A stretch of DNA of 27,643 nucleotides from Erythrobacter sp. (GTDB lineage Bacteria; Pseudomonadota; Alphaproteobacteria; Sphingomonadales; Sphingomonadaceae), in the NCBI GenBank assembly GCA_030731635.1, contig JANQTR010000009.1, forward strand, positions 1 through 27,643. Direction: 5' to 3'. The position numbers and the translations under genes were made by a program. How positions within the stretch are numbered: the first letter of the stretch is position 1; every line of letters starts with the position of its first letter. The notes below the pieces were generated by a model. It was not told the DNA's origin and did not search any database. It was given only the letters and a program-made list of their open reading frames with translations. Positions 1-7,922 of the stretch are shown piece by piece.

Positions 1-821
1 TCGTTGCGGTAGGGGTTATCTGGGTTGCAGCAAGCAGCGTGCACTTCGTCCAGCCGGGTGAACAGGCCGTGGTGACGTGGTTTGGCGGCAAATATCGCAC
101 CACGCTCGATTCGGGCACCAACATCACCGCGCCTTGGCCGATCAACACAGTCGAGAAGGAAAATGTGACTCAGGTTCGGCTGGAAGAAGTGCCCGGCACC
201 AAAACCGAAAAGCTGATCCTGACCGGCGACCAGAACCTGGTCGATCTGTCCTACCTGATCCGCTGGAATATCTCCGACCTTACGCTCTACAAGTATCAGC
301 TGTCCGATCCGGGCAATGCGCTGCTCGAAATTGGTGAGGCTGCGATGCGCGGGGCGGTGGCCCGGCAGGATCTCGACACGGTGCTGACCGGTGAAGGCCG
401 CGCCGAAATTGAACAGGATGTGCGCGATAAGATGCAGGCGCGGCTTGACGCTTATCGTTCGGGGATCAGCGTGCAGGGCATCGAAATCAACAAGGTCGAT
501 CCGCCATCACGCGTTGAAGAAGCGTTCAAGGACGTATCCTCAGCCCAGCAGGATGCCGACGCCGCGATCAACCGTTCGCGCGCAGTGGCGCAACAATTGC
601 TCGCCCGGGCGCAGGGCGATGCGAGCGAATTCAACAACATCTATGAAGAATACAAGCTCGCTCCCGAAGTGACCCGCCGCCGATTGTATTATGAAACCAT
701 GGAATCGGTGCTGTCCAAGACCGACAAGACCATCGTCGAATCCGGCAATGTCACCCCGTACCTGCCGCTGCCCGAGCTGAAACGCCGCGCGCAGCCGCCC
801 GCGCAGCCGCAGGGAGAGTAA
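1..821 (+). CDS. hflK: HflK, membrane SPFH/band-7 protein (5' end missing)
   Basis: HflK forms a large membrane complex with HflC that surrounds and modulates the FtsH AAA protease. The reading frame is open from base 3 and enters the window inside a hydrophobic segment (VAVGVIWVAASSVHF), which is the end of the single N-terminal transmembrane helix. An internal GTG at 39 is therefore not the true start, and the usual Gly-rich cytoplasmic N-terminus lies outside the window. The SPFH domain follows (QPGEQAVVTWFGG, then LTGDQNLVDLSYLIRW), then an Ala/Gln-rich helical stalk and a short Pro/Gln tail. The stop lies 4 bases before hflC, and an AGGGAGAG ribosome site overlaps the end of this gene, so the two are co-translated. 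Family assignment rests on domain order and the HflC partner. Confidence is high. Confidence 0.93.
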   Translation, partial: VAVGVIWVAASSVHFVQPGEQAVVTWFGGKYRTTLDSGTNITAPWPINTVEKENVTQVRLEEVPGTKTEKLILTGDQNLVDLSYLIRWNISDLTLYKYQLSDPGNALLEIGEAAMRGAVARQDLDTVLTGEGRAEIEQDVRDKMQARLDAYRSGISVQGIEINKVDPPSRVEEAFKDVSSAQQDADAAINRSRAVAQQLLARAQGDASEFNNIYEEYKLAPEVTRRRLYYETMESVLSKTDKTIVESGNVTPYLPLPELKRRAQPPAQPQGE

Positions 822-825
822 TGCG

Positions 826-1671
826 ATGAACAGTGTGCTTGAGAACTACAAAGCGCTCGTGATTGCTGCCATCATTGTCGTGGTGGCACTCGCAGCGAGC
901 ATCGTGATCGTTCCCGAAACTCACCAGGCGGTGGTGATCCGTACCGGCCAGCCTGATCGGGTGTTTAACCGCTTTCGTCCCGATAAACCCTATGGCGAGA
1001 CCGGCGCAGGCATCCAGCTTCGCATCCCGTTTGTCGAAGAGGTGCGGATGATCGATAGGCGGGTGCTCGATCTTGATATGGAACGCACGCAGGTGCTGTC
1101 CAACGATCAGCAGCGCCTGCAGGTCGATGCCTATGCCCGCTATCGCATCATTGATCCGGTTAAGCTGGTCGAACGCGCTGGAACCGAGGCCCAACTCGAA
1201 TCGCAGTTGCTGCCGATCCTAACCTCGGTGCTGCGGCAGGAATTGGGACGTCGGCCATTTTCGGCGCTGATCAATGCTGAACGTGGAACGGCGATGACCA
1301 ATATCACCAAGACGCTCGATCGGCAGGCGCGCAATTACGGCGCGCAGGTGCTGGACGTGCGGATCAAGCGAGCTGACCTGCCCGAAGGCCGCCCGCTGGA
1401 TGCCGCCTTCACCCGGATGGAAACCGACCGTCAGGAAGAAGCCGCCACCATCCGCGCTGCTGGTCAGCGCGACGCGCAGATCATTCAGGCCGAAGCCTCG
1501 GCCGCTGCAGCGCGGACGTATGCTGATGCTTATGGAAAAGACCCGGAGTTCTACGACTTCTATCGTGCGATGCAGAGCTACCGTCAGACCTTCCTGACCG
1601 GTGAAGGACAAAGCGCAATGGTGCTATCGGAGGACAGCGAGTATTTCCGTCAGTTCCGGGGGAAACGCTAG
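826..1671 (+). CDS. hflC: HflC, FtsH modulator SPFH protein
   Basis: This is the partner of HflK in the membrane-bound HflKC complex that restrains the FtsH protease. The 281-residue product has one transmembrane helix at about residues 9-27 (ALVIAAIIVVVALAASIVI). It is followed by a band-7/SPFH domain (VVIRTGQPDRV, IPFVEEVRMIDRR) and a charged, Ala-rich coiled-coil region (EAATIRAAGQRDAQIIQAEA) that ends near FYRAMQSYRQTF, as is usual for HflC. Length matches the family (about 280-330). The ATG is chosen because AGGGAGAG lies 7 bases upstream; an overlapping ATG at 821 is in another frame. It sits between hflK and a periplasmic protease gene, an order common in alphaproteobacteria. Confidence 0.94.
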   Translation: MNSVLENYKALVIAAIIVVVALAASIVIVPETHQAVVIRTGQPDRVFNRFRPDKPYGETGAGIQLRIPFVEEVRMIDRRVLDLDMERTQVLSNDQQRLQVDAYARYRIIDPVKLVERAGTEAQLESQLLPILTSVLRQELGRRPFSALINAERGTAMTNITKTLDRQARNYGAQVLDVRIKRADLPEGRPLDAAFTRMETDRQEEAATIRAAGQRDAQIIQAEASAAAARTYADAYGKDPEFYDFYRAMQSYRQTFLTGEGQSAMVLSEDSEYFRQFRGKR

Positions 1672-1700
1672 GTCATTCGACTAAGTGCCAATCAAGGGCG

Positions 1701-1732
1701 CTGAACGGCGCAAGCGTTCAATCAGCGTTCAG
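1701..1732 (+). promoter_or_regulatory. Alternative stem-loops in the degP leader
   Basis: The 175-base gap between hflC and the protease start holds CTGAACG (1701-1707) followed by two direct copies of AGCGTTCA (1713-1720 and 1724-1731). Both copies contain CGTTCA, complementary to TGAACG in the left arm, and the second extends the match to 7 bases (CGTTCAG, 1726-1732). The RNA could thus form either of two mutually exclusive hairpins, or the DNA could be a protein-binding site. A function is inference only. Confidence 0.35.
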
Positions 1733-1846
1733 GCCCAAAAGGTGCATTTGCGACAGGCAGCCAACCATCCGGCTGGCGCTAAAATTGGTTTGAGGAACGC
1801 AGCGGCATCCCCGCGCATTCCTGTTTTGGATAAGGACCAAAAGGAC

Positions 1847-3388
1847 GTGAACAACGTGCGCTACGTATACGGACTTTCGAGCGCGCTGCTGGTGGGCGGC
1901 GCTGCCATTTCGCTGATCACCGGCACACCGCTGGGCGCGCAGGTCGCGCAAAATGATGGTGCGGTAATGGACCGGGTGGTGCCGGTCGTGGGCGCGCCGG
2001 CCAGCTTCGCCGATCTCACCGCACAATTACAGCCCGCAGTGGTCAACATCGCCACGCGGCAGCGGATCGAAGTTGCCAATAATCCATTTGCCGGCACTCC
2101 TTTTGCTGAGCTGTTCAACCGCCGTCAGGGCGGCGGCAGCGGCGCTCAGCCGCAAACGCGTGAGGCGCAATCGCTGGGATCAGGGTTCATCATCTCAGCC
2201 GACGGCTATGTCGTTACCAACAACCATGTGATCTCGCCGCCCGACACACGGGCGAAGCTGGAATCGATCACCGTCACACTGACAGACGGCACCGAATACG
2301 AAGCCGAATTGGTCGGCGCCGATGCCGCATCCGATCTCGCCGTTCTCAAGATCAAGGCGAACCGGCCGCTACCGTTCGTGACCTTTGGCGATTCGAGCGC
2401 CGCACGCGTGGGCGAATGGGTGGTGGCGATTGGCAACCCCTTTGGACTCAGCGGAACCGTCACGAGCGGGATCATCTCTGCAGTTTATCGCAACACCGGG
2501 CAGGGCGGTGCCTATGACCGTTTCCTTCAAACCGATGCCAGCATCAACCGCGGCAATTCGGGCGGACCGTTGTTCGACATGCGCGGCAATGTGATCGGCA
2601 TCAACAATGCGATTTTTTCGCCTTCAGGCGGCAGCGTGGGGATCGGCTTTGCCATCCCGTCGGAAATCGCCGCGCCGATTGTCGAGCAACTGCGCGCCGG
2701 ACGCGAGATCCAGCGCGGCTACCTCGGTGTTGGTCTGGCCCCGATTGACGAAGATTTCGCAGCATCGCTCGGCCTGCCCAAAAAGCGCGGTGAGTTGGTG
2801 CAGACGGTGCAGGATGATAGCCCGGCATCGCGCGCAGGGTTCAAGCCCGGCGACATCGTCACCAAGGTCAATAGCAAGGACGTCACGTCTGAACAGACCG
2901 TGTCGTTCCTGGTCGCCAATCTGGAACCGGGCGCGCAGGTGCCGGTCGAATTGTTGCGCGATGGCAAGCAGGTCGCTCTCAACGTGACGCTTGGCAAGCG
3001 CCCGAGCGAGGCGGAATTGCAGGCCCAGGCCCAGACCTTCGATCCCGATGCTGAAGAACCCATGGCACCGGGCGAATCTGATGGCACGATCGAAGAAAAG
3101 CTCGGCCTGCAGGTGCTCGGCATGACCCCACAAATCGCCCGCTCGCTGGGCGTTCCTGCCGATACCAAGGGCGTGGTGATCGGCACGGTCGATCCCAATT
3201 CGGATGCCGCGCGCAAGGGCTTGCGCCGCGGGGACATCATCCTGTCGGCCAATTACCAGGAGGTCACATCGATTGAGACGTTGCTGACGCAAGTGGAGGC
3301 GGCTGAAAGCGAAGGGCGCGAGGCTATCCTGCTGCGTGTTCAGCGGCGCAATTCACCTCCGGCGTTCTTGCCGATCCGGCTGCGCTGA
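1847..3388 (+). CDS. degP: Periplasmic Do-family serine protease (DegP/MucD type)
   Basis: This is an envelope protease/chaperone of the HtrA/Do family. The frame is open further upstream (to 1685), but an export signal (VYGLSSALLVGGAAISLI, then a GAQ cleavage region) begins just after GTG 1847. AAGGA at 1832-1836 lies 10 bases before that codon. A second in-frame GTG at 1856 is an equally spaced alternative for the AAGGA at 1841-1845. Counting from 1847, the product is 513 residues. The catalytic triad is complete: His127 (TNNHVI), Asp163 (ASDLAVL) and Ser238 (GNSGGPL). Two PDZ domains follow, at about 290-385 (RGYLGVGLAP) and 415-510 (EKLGLQVLGM). Its place after hflKC groups it with membrane and periplasmic quality control. 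degP, degQ and mucD cannot be told apart by sequence reading alone. Confidence 0.93.
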   Translation: MNNVRYVYGLSSALLVGGAAISLITGTPLGAQVAQNDGAVMDRVVPVVGAPASFADLTAQLQPAVVNIATRQRIEVANNPFAGTPFAELFNRRQGGGSGAQPQTREAQSLGSGFIISADGYVVTNNHVISPPDTRAKLESITVTLTDGTEYEAELVGADAASDLAVLKIKANRPLPFVTFGDSSAARVGEWVVAIGNPFGLSGTVTSGIISAVYRNTGQGGAYDRFLQTDASINRGNSGGPLFDMRGNVIGINNAIFSPSGGSVGIGFAIPSEIAAPIVEQLRAGREIQRGYLGVGLAPIDEDFAASLGLPKKRGELVQTVQDDSPASRAGFKPGDIVTKVNSKDVTSEQTVSFLVANLEPGAQVPVELLRDGKQVALNVTLGKRPSEAELQAQAQTFDPDAEEPMAPGESDGTIEEKLGLQVLGMTPQIARSLGVPADTKGVVIGTVDPNSDAARKGLRRGDIILSANYQEVTSIETLLTQVEAAESEGREAILLRVQRRNSPPAFLPIRLR

Positions 3389-3407
3389 TCGCGCCAACCG
3401 TCGATTG

Positions 3408-3443
3408 AAAAAGGGCGCCGGGAGATGGTCCCGGCGCCTTTTT
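3408..3443. terminator. Bidirectional intrinsic terminator
   Basis: A perfect 10-base stem (GGCGCCGGGA 3414-3423 with TCCCGGCGCC 3429-3438) encloses the loop GATGG. It is flanked by five A on the left (3408-3412) and five T on the right (3439-3443). It therefore has a U-tract for either strand and can end both the protease transcript and the convergent penicillin-binding protein transcript. Confidence 0.93.
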
Positions 3444-3447
3444 CATG

Positions 3448-5625
3448 TCAGAATTCCAGAGGTTTGAGGGCGGGTTGCTGCGGAGGCGCGGGCGGTGGGC
3501 GGCGCGGTTGACGCGGGATTTCGCCGCCGGTCGCCTCTTCCAGGAAATCATTGCTGGCAGCAGGCGGGGCATCGGGATTTCGTTCTCCCTCGACCCCGAA
3601 CGGGGTTTCCGCCGGGTCGCGCCGCGACGGCTCGATCAGATTGCCCTGTTCATCAATGAAGTAATAATCATCCGGATCGCCGAACAGTGCTTCCTCGTCC
3701 GGTTCAAGCTGCCATTCGGGTAGGTCGAGCGTGATGTCGAATTCCTCGACCGGGCGGTTCTTGACCGCAAATCGCATATAGGACGCGAACGCTTGCGCTG
3801 GCGCCCGCCCGCCTTGCAGGCCTGGCACCGGCTTGGCATCATCGCGGCCCATCCACACTCCGGTGGTGATGCCGCTGGAAAAGCCGATGAACCAGCCATC
3901 CTTGTTTGATGATGTGGTGCCGGTCTTGCCAGCCACGGGCCGTCCGATTTGCGCCGCGCGGCCGGTGCCGGTCTGCACCGCCGCCTGCAACAGATCGGTC
4001 ATCCCGGCGACCACGTGATCGGGGATTTGCTGCACCTTGCGCGGTGCTTCGCGGCGGTACAACACATCACCGCTCGCGCCGGTGACTTTGGTGATCCCAT
4101 AGGGTTGGACGACCACCCCCTTGGAGGAAATTCCGGCAAAAGCCTGTGTCATTTCGATTACCCGAACCTCGGATGATCCGAGCACCATCGACGGGAAGGT
4201 GGCCACTTCTGAAGTGATCCCGAACCGCCGCGCCATCGAAGCGACGGTGCCGAACCCGACTTCATTGCCAAGCTGAGCCGCCACAGTGTTGATCGAAAAG
4301 GCAAAGGCGGTGCGGACATCGGTTTCACCGACATTGCGACCATTGGAATTGCGCGGGCTCCAGCCATCGATCGTGACAGGGGTATCAACCACCTTGTCTT
4401 CAGGCGTATAGCCCGCCTCCAGCGCGGCGAGATAGACGAACAGCTTCCACGATGAACCCGGCTGGCGGAGCGCGGTCGTGGCTCGGTTGAAATTGCTCTC
4501 GACATAATCGGTTCCGCCCACCAACGCGAGGATCGCCCCGTCGCGGTCAAGGCTGACGAGCGCGCCTTGCGCTCCGTCTGGTGTGTTCGCCTCGATCGAA
4601 GCGGTTGCGGCGCGCTGCATCCCGATGTCGAGCGTGGTCCACACCTCAATCGGTTCATAGGTTTCGGGCAGAATGATATCGAGCTGCGGCAGCACCCAAT
4701 CGGTGAAATAACGCGCCGAATTCTGTCCCTCTTGTTGCTTTAGCTGCACCGCGCTGACATCAACCGCCGCCTGATCGGGGCTGATAAAGCCCTGCTCACG
4801 CATCAGCCGCAGCACCACCTGTGCGCGATCGACTGCGGCCTGCACGTCGGCCGTCGGTGAATAGCGACTGGGCGCCTTGACCAGCCCGGCGATGATCGCA
4901 GCCTCCTCGACGCTGAGGTTGGTGGCCGGGTGGCTGAAAAATTTGCGGCTGGCGGAATCGATGCCGTAAGCTCCGCCGCCGAAATAGACCTTGTTGAGAT
5001 AGAGTTCGAGGATTTGTTCCTTTGAGAATTTCCATTCCAGCGCCATCGCCAGCACCGCTTCACGCGCCTTGCGGTCAAGCGAGCGGTTGTTGTTGAGGAA
5101 CAGGTTGCGGGCCAGCTGCTGGGTGATGGTCGATGTGCCGCCCAGCCGCGCGCGCGACCCGGTCACGCCTTCGATCAGCGCGCCCGTAAGGCGTACTGGA
5201 TCAACCCCGAGATGCGACTGAAAGCGCTTGTCTTCCACCGCGATCATCGCGTTGGTCATGTTTTCGGGAATGTCTTCGTAGTCGAGCCATTCGCCAAAGC
5301 TTGGCCCCAATTCGACCAACTCGCGCCCGTCTCGCGCGCGTACCACGATGGTCTGGCCTGGCTGGGTGGCTTGCAGCGCGGCATAGCTCGGCAGGGATTG
5401 CGCGGCGAAACCGACAGCAAAAGCGACGAACACCGCGCCAAGCAGCGCCAGCGCGCCGCCCCACATCACGACGCGCTTCAGCCACAGGCGCCAGCGCGGC
5501 GTCGGTCCGGCGCCTTTCGGCTGGCCAGATGACGTTGCCGAGGCCGGTGAGGCTGACCGCTCCGCTGCTGCCCGCCGCGTTCCGCGCGCACCCTTGTTTT
5601 GCAACCGTTCACCCCTCTTCGACAT
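3448..5625 (-). CDS. mrcA: Class A penicillin-binding protein 1A
   Basis: This is a bifunctional peptidoglycan synthase anchored in the inner membrane, with glycan polymerisation and peptide cross-linking activities. The product is 725 residues if translation starts at ATG 5625 (MSKRGERLQ); a GTG at 5652 would add 9 residues, and neither has a strong ribosome site. The N-terminus is basic and disordered, with a transmembrane helix at about 49-75. The GT51 domain shows EDKRFQSHLG with catalytic Glu131, GGTSTITQQLARN, and LELYLNKVYFG. The transpeptidase domain has all three motifs: SSWK (nucleophile Ser391), SIN (444-446) and KTGT (567-570). The C-terminus is a Pro/Arg-rich tail (RRPPPAPPQQPALKP), probably unstructured. 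The gene ends against the bidirectional terminator. mrcA is the usual symbol; orthology to E. coli PBP1a is inferred. Confidence 0.93.
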   Translation of the reverse strand: MSKRGERLQNKGARGTRRAAAERSASPASATSSGQPKGAGPTPRWRLWLKRVVMWGGALALLGAVFVAFAVGFAAQSLPSYAALQATQPGQTIVVRARDGRELVELGPSFGEWLDYEDIPENMTNAMIAVEDKRFQSHLGVDPVRLTGALIEGVTGSRARLGGTSTITQQLARNLFLNNNRSLDRKAREAVLAMALEWKFSKEQILELYLNKVYFGGGAYGIDSASRKFFSHPATNLSVEEAAIIAGLVKAPSRYSPTADVQAAVDRAQVVLRLMREQGFISPDQAAVDVSAVQLKQQEGQNSARYFTDWVLPQLDIILPETYEPIEVWTTLDIGMQRAATASIEANTPDGAQGALVSLDRDGAILALVGGTDYVESNFNRATTALRQPGSSWKLFVYLAALEAGYTPEDKVVDTPVTIDGWSPRNSNGRNVGETDVRTAFAFSINTVAAQLGNEVGFGTVASMARRFGITSEVATFPSMVLGSSEVRVIEMTQAFAGISSKGVVVQPYGITKVTGASGDVLYRREAPRKVQQIPDHVVAGMTDLLQAAVQTGTGRAAQIGRPVAGKTGTTSSNKDGWFIGFSSGITTGVWMGRDDAKPVPGLQGGRAPAQAFASYMRFAVKNRPVEEFDITLDLPEWQLEPDEEALFGDPDDYYFIDEQGNLIEPSRRDPAETPFGVEGERNPDAPPAASNDFLEEATGGEIPRQPRRPPPAPPQQPALKPLEF

Positions 5626-5644
5626 GGTTTGCGCCCATCTGATG

Positions 5645-5663
5645 CCCACCACTCACCGGTGGG
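5645..5663 (-). other. Small hairpin ahead of the PBP1A start
   Basis: CCCACC (5645-5650) pairs with GGTGGG (5658-5663) around a 7-base loop, just upstream of ATG 5625 on the minus strand. There is no T-run beside it, so a terminator for msrB is not supported. If the GTG at 5652 were the real start, the hairpin would cover it. Confidence 0.3.
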
Positions 5664-5745
5664 GCCGCGTGCCATGCATAGGCAAGTTGTAACCGGGGGT
5701 GAACTGCAATGCGCAACCCTCTTGCACGCCCCGCGCCGGAACGCC

Positions 5746-6156
5746 TCAAGCCTCAGCCGGGGTGAAGATCAGCGCGGCGGAATTGATGCAGTAACGAAGG
5801 CCGCCCTGTTCGGGCGGGCCATCGGGGAAGACATGGCCCAGATGCCCGCCGCATTTTCCGCAGCACACCTCTGTGCGGACCATGCCATAGCTGACATCGC
5901 GATGTTCCTCGATCACTTCGGCATCGGCGGGTCTGGTGAAGGCGGGCCAGCCGCAACCACTATTGTACTTGGCAGTCGAATAGAACAGCTGCGTGCCGCA
6001 GGCTGCACAGTGGTATTCGCCCTCGTCATAGAACTTGTCGTATTCGCCGGTAAAGGCGCGTTCCGTCCCGGCTTCACGCAGGACATGAAACTGCTGCGGC
6101 GAAAGCTTCTCGCGCCATTCGGCATCGGTCAGGCTGCGGGGGTCGGGATTGTCCAT
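5746..6156 (-). CDS. msrB: Peptide-methionine (R)-S-oxide reductase MsrB
   Basis: This enzyme reduces methionine-R-sulfoxide in oxidised proteins, normally using thioredoxin. The 136-residue product is a single complete SelR domain. The structural zinc site is two CxxC pairs, Cys50/Cys53 (CAAC) and Cys99/Cys102 (CGKC). The catalytic cysteine is Cys123 in RYCINSAAL, so it is a cysteine and not a selenocysteine form. Cys68 in SGCGWPAF is a candidate resolving cysteine. AGAGGA lies a few bases before the ATG. There is no signal peptide, so it is cytoplasmic. It follows the glutathione S-transferase gene on the same strand, but a 135-base palindrome-rich spacer separates them, so co-transcription is uncertain. 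Confidence 0.96.
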   Translation of the reverse strand: MDNPDPRSLTDAEWREKLSPQQFHVLREAGTERAFTGEYDKFYDEGEYHCAACGTQLFYSTAKYNSGCGWPAFTRPADAEVIEEHRDVSYGMVRTEVCCGKCGGHLGHVFPDGPPEQGGLRYCINSAALIFTPAEA

Positions 6157-6232
6157 ATTCTGTCCTCTCTGTCAGGCACGATATCGGCCCATCGCAGATG
6201 AACCGCAAGGCCGACCGGCCGCTCGCAGCGAC

Positions 6233-6282
6233 GCGACCTTCAGGTCGCATGAGCGAGGATATCGCACGCTGGAGGGCGTGCG
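6233..6282. repeat. Tandem palindromes, REP-like extragenic element
   Basis: Two strong palindromes sit side by side. GCGACCT (6233-6239) pairs with AGGTCGC (6242-6248), and CGCACGC (6263-6269) pairs with GCGTGCG (6276-6282). The preceding bases (CCGACCGGCCG, about 6221-6231) are also self-complementary. No T-run follows on either strand, so this is a poor intrinsic terminator. The arrangement looks like a REP-type element, but only one copy is present in this window. Confidence 0.5.
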
Positions 6283-6291
6283 GAAACAAAA

Positions 6292-6960
6292 TTAACCATC
6301 AAGCTGCGCGTAATGTGGCGGCGGTTTGATCATGTCCATCCGCTCGGTCAGCAGCGGGCGAAAGCTGGGGCGGCTCTTGAACACCGCATACCAGCCGCGC
6401 GATTGTTCATGCCCGGCCCAGTCGATCCCGCCCAGATAGTCCGCCACCGAAATCTGCGCCGCAGCGGCCAGGTCAGCCAGGCTTATGGTTGATCCTGCCA
6501 CCCATGGACGATTATCGATCAGCCAGTCGAGATAGTCGAGGTGGCCGTGCGCCATCTTCATCGCATTGCGCAGCGCCCCGCTATCGGGCGGTTGGCGCAG
6601 GATGCGCTTCTTCATCCGTTCGGACAGCAGCGGCGCGGTGACATCGGCGTAGAAATTTTCATCGAACAGCGCCACCAGCCGGCGGATTTCCGCGCGCTGG
6701 ACGGCGGTGCCGTTGACCATCGGATTGCGGTCCACGGTCTCTTCGAAATATTCGGCTATCGCCCGGCTATCGGGGATGGTGATCTGCTTTTCAGTATTGA
6801 CGATCACCGGCGTGCGGCCCGCCGGGTTCAGATTAAAGAACATATCGGACGCCGCCCACGGGTCTTCGCGCACCAGATCATAGGCGATGTTCTTTTCGCT
6901 CAGCAGCAGTCTGATCTTGCGGCTGAAGGGGCACAGCGGGAATTGATGGAGTTGCCACAT
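6292..6960 (-). CDS. Glutathione S-transferase family protein
   Basis: This is a cytosolic thioredoxin-fold protein expected to bind glutathione. The 222-residue product starts MWQLHQFPLCPFSRK. CPFSRK (Cys10) marks the N-terminal GST domain, with the cis-Pro region GRTPVIVN and the glutathione-binding PDSRAIAEYFEE further on. The C-terminal half is the all-helical GST domain (WLIDNRPWVAGSTISLADLAAAAQISVADY). An in-frame ATG nine codons upstream is rejected because GGAG lies about 9 bases before ATG 6960. CPFSRK is typical of bacterial beta-like or omega-like GSTs whose substrate cannot be predicted. Detoxification or glutathionyl chemistry is likely, and the specific reaction is unknown. Confidence 0.88.
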   Translation of the reverse strand: MWQLHQFPLCPFSRKIRLLLSEKNIAYDLVREDPWAASDMFFNLNPAGRTPVIVNTEKQITIPDSRAIAEYFEETVDRNPMVNGTAVQRAEIRRLVALFDENFYADVTAPLLSERMKKRILRQPPDSGALRNAMKMAHGHLDYLDWLIDNRPWVAGSTISLADLAAAAQISVADYLGGIDWAGHEQSRGWYAVFKSRPSFRPLLTERMDMIKPPPHYAQLDG

Positions 6961-7038
6961 GTTGCATCGCTCCATGCCGCAATTCACGGGGCAAATCCAT
7001 GCCCTTGCCCGGTTGTAGGGTGAGTATCGGGGGAGTAA

Positions 7039-7416
7039 TCAGACGCCCGAGGATTCCAGCATCACAAGGCACGCCGGCATTACGGTGTCCGACTCGCCGC
7101 TGGTTTGCAGTGCCGCGGCCTCGGCTTGGGCAAGCATTGCGACGCTGCCGCGATCCAGCCCGGTCTTGTCCATCAACTGCGCCAGCGATCGCACAAAGAA
7201 TTCGCGCCCACGAATCTCCAGCACGGGCCAGCGCAGTGCCGCCGGATCTCCATCGGCCTGCCGCCGCGAAACGAGGGCGAACGCTGCCGAACAGCGCAGC
7301 AGCGCGCGGCTTTCCTGCGACAAGACAGGCGTGGCGTCAGGAATGGGGGTAGGTGCCGCAGACCCAGCGGGTGCGGCTTGGGCGGAAAGCAGGGCAGCGA
7401 TAAGCGGGGTGATCAT
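7039..7416 (-). CDS. Small exported protein of unknown function
   Basis: I do not recognise a named family. The 125-residue product begins with a short hydrophobic, Ala-rich stretch (MITPLIAALLSAQAA) that looks like a weak signal peptide, then a Pro/Ala linker. The remaining roughly 90 residues look globular and helical, with two cysteines (RCSAAFALV and MPACLVMLE) that could form a disulfide in the periplasm. Codon use is like that of neighbouring genes and the reading frame is clean. No clear ribosome site precedes the ATG. It lies upstream of the GST gene on the same strand and is divergent from the VOC gene. I call it a gene because of the export-like start and the absence of a better frame on either strand. 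Confidence 0.6.
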   Translation of the reverse strand: MITPLIAALLSAQAAPAGSAAPTPIPDATPVLSQESRALLRCSAAFALVSRRQADGDPAALRWPVLEIRGREFFVRSLAQLMDKTGLDRGSVAMLAQAEAAALQTSGESDTVMPACLVMLESSGV

Positions 7417-7527
7417 ACCGTCTTGTATGCCCCGGAACCTGAACCAATGGCTACCCGAAATGCAGATTGCCCCGACGCCAATTCCGTCCTAATCCGCAAC
7501 CTGTCTTATGAGAGGAGACCCCGAAAT

Positions 7528-7920
7528 ATGTTCAGTCACGTGATGATCGGCACCAACGATTTTGATCGCGCCAAGGCATTTTATGATGCGGTGCTGGCAA
7601 CGCTCGGCGCTGGCCCCGGCAATGTCAACGAAGCCGCCACCGGCCACAAGCGCGCGTTCTGGTTCCACAATGGCGGCATTTTCGCCATCAGCCAGCCGAT
7701 CAATGATGAACCGGCGGCCTGCGCCAATGGCGCGACCATCGGTTTTGCCTGCGACAGCCTGGAACAGGTGCAGGCGTTTCACGATGCGGCAGTGGCGGCG
7801 GGCGGCACCTCGATCGAGGATGCACCCGGTCCGCGCACCGGCGCGATGGGGACATTGAATTTGGGCTATGTGCTTGATCTGGATGGGCACAAGCTGTGCA
7901 TGCTGCACCGCGTGGGCTGA
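7528..7920 (+). CDS. VOC-family (glyoxalase/bleomycin-resistance-like) protein
   Basis: This is a 130-residue single-chain member of the vicinal oxygen chelate fold, made of paired beta-alpha-beta-beta-beta units. The N-terminus MFSHVMIGTNDFDRAKAFYDAVL and the C-terminal YVLDLDGHKLCMLHR are typical of the lactoylglutathione-lyase-like subfamily. His4 is the usual first metal ligand. A strong AGAGGAGA at 7511-7518 fixes the ATG at 7528; upstream in-frame starts would include non-coding sequence. It ends 2 bases before the convergent metW stop. Many small VOC proteins of this type have no known substrate, so glyoxalase activity should not be assumed. Confidence 0.88.
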   Translation: MFSHVMIGTNDFDRAKAFYDAVLATLGAGPGNVNEAATGHKRAFWFHNGGIFAISQPINDEPAACANGATIGFACDSLEQVQAFHDAAVAAGGTSIEDAPGPRTGAMGTLNLGYVLDLDGHKLCMLHRVG

Positions 7921-7922
7921 TC

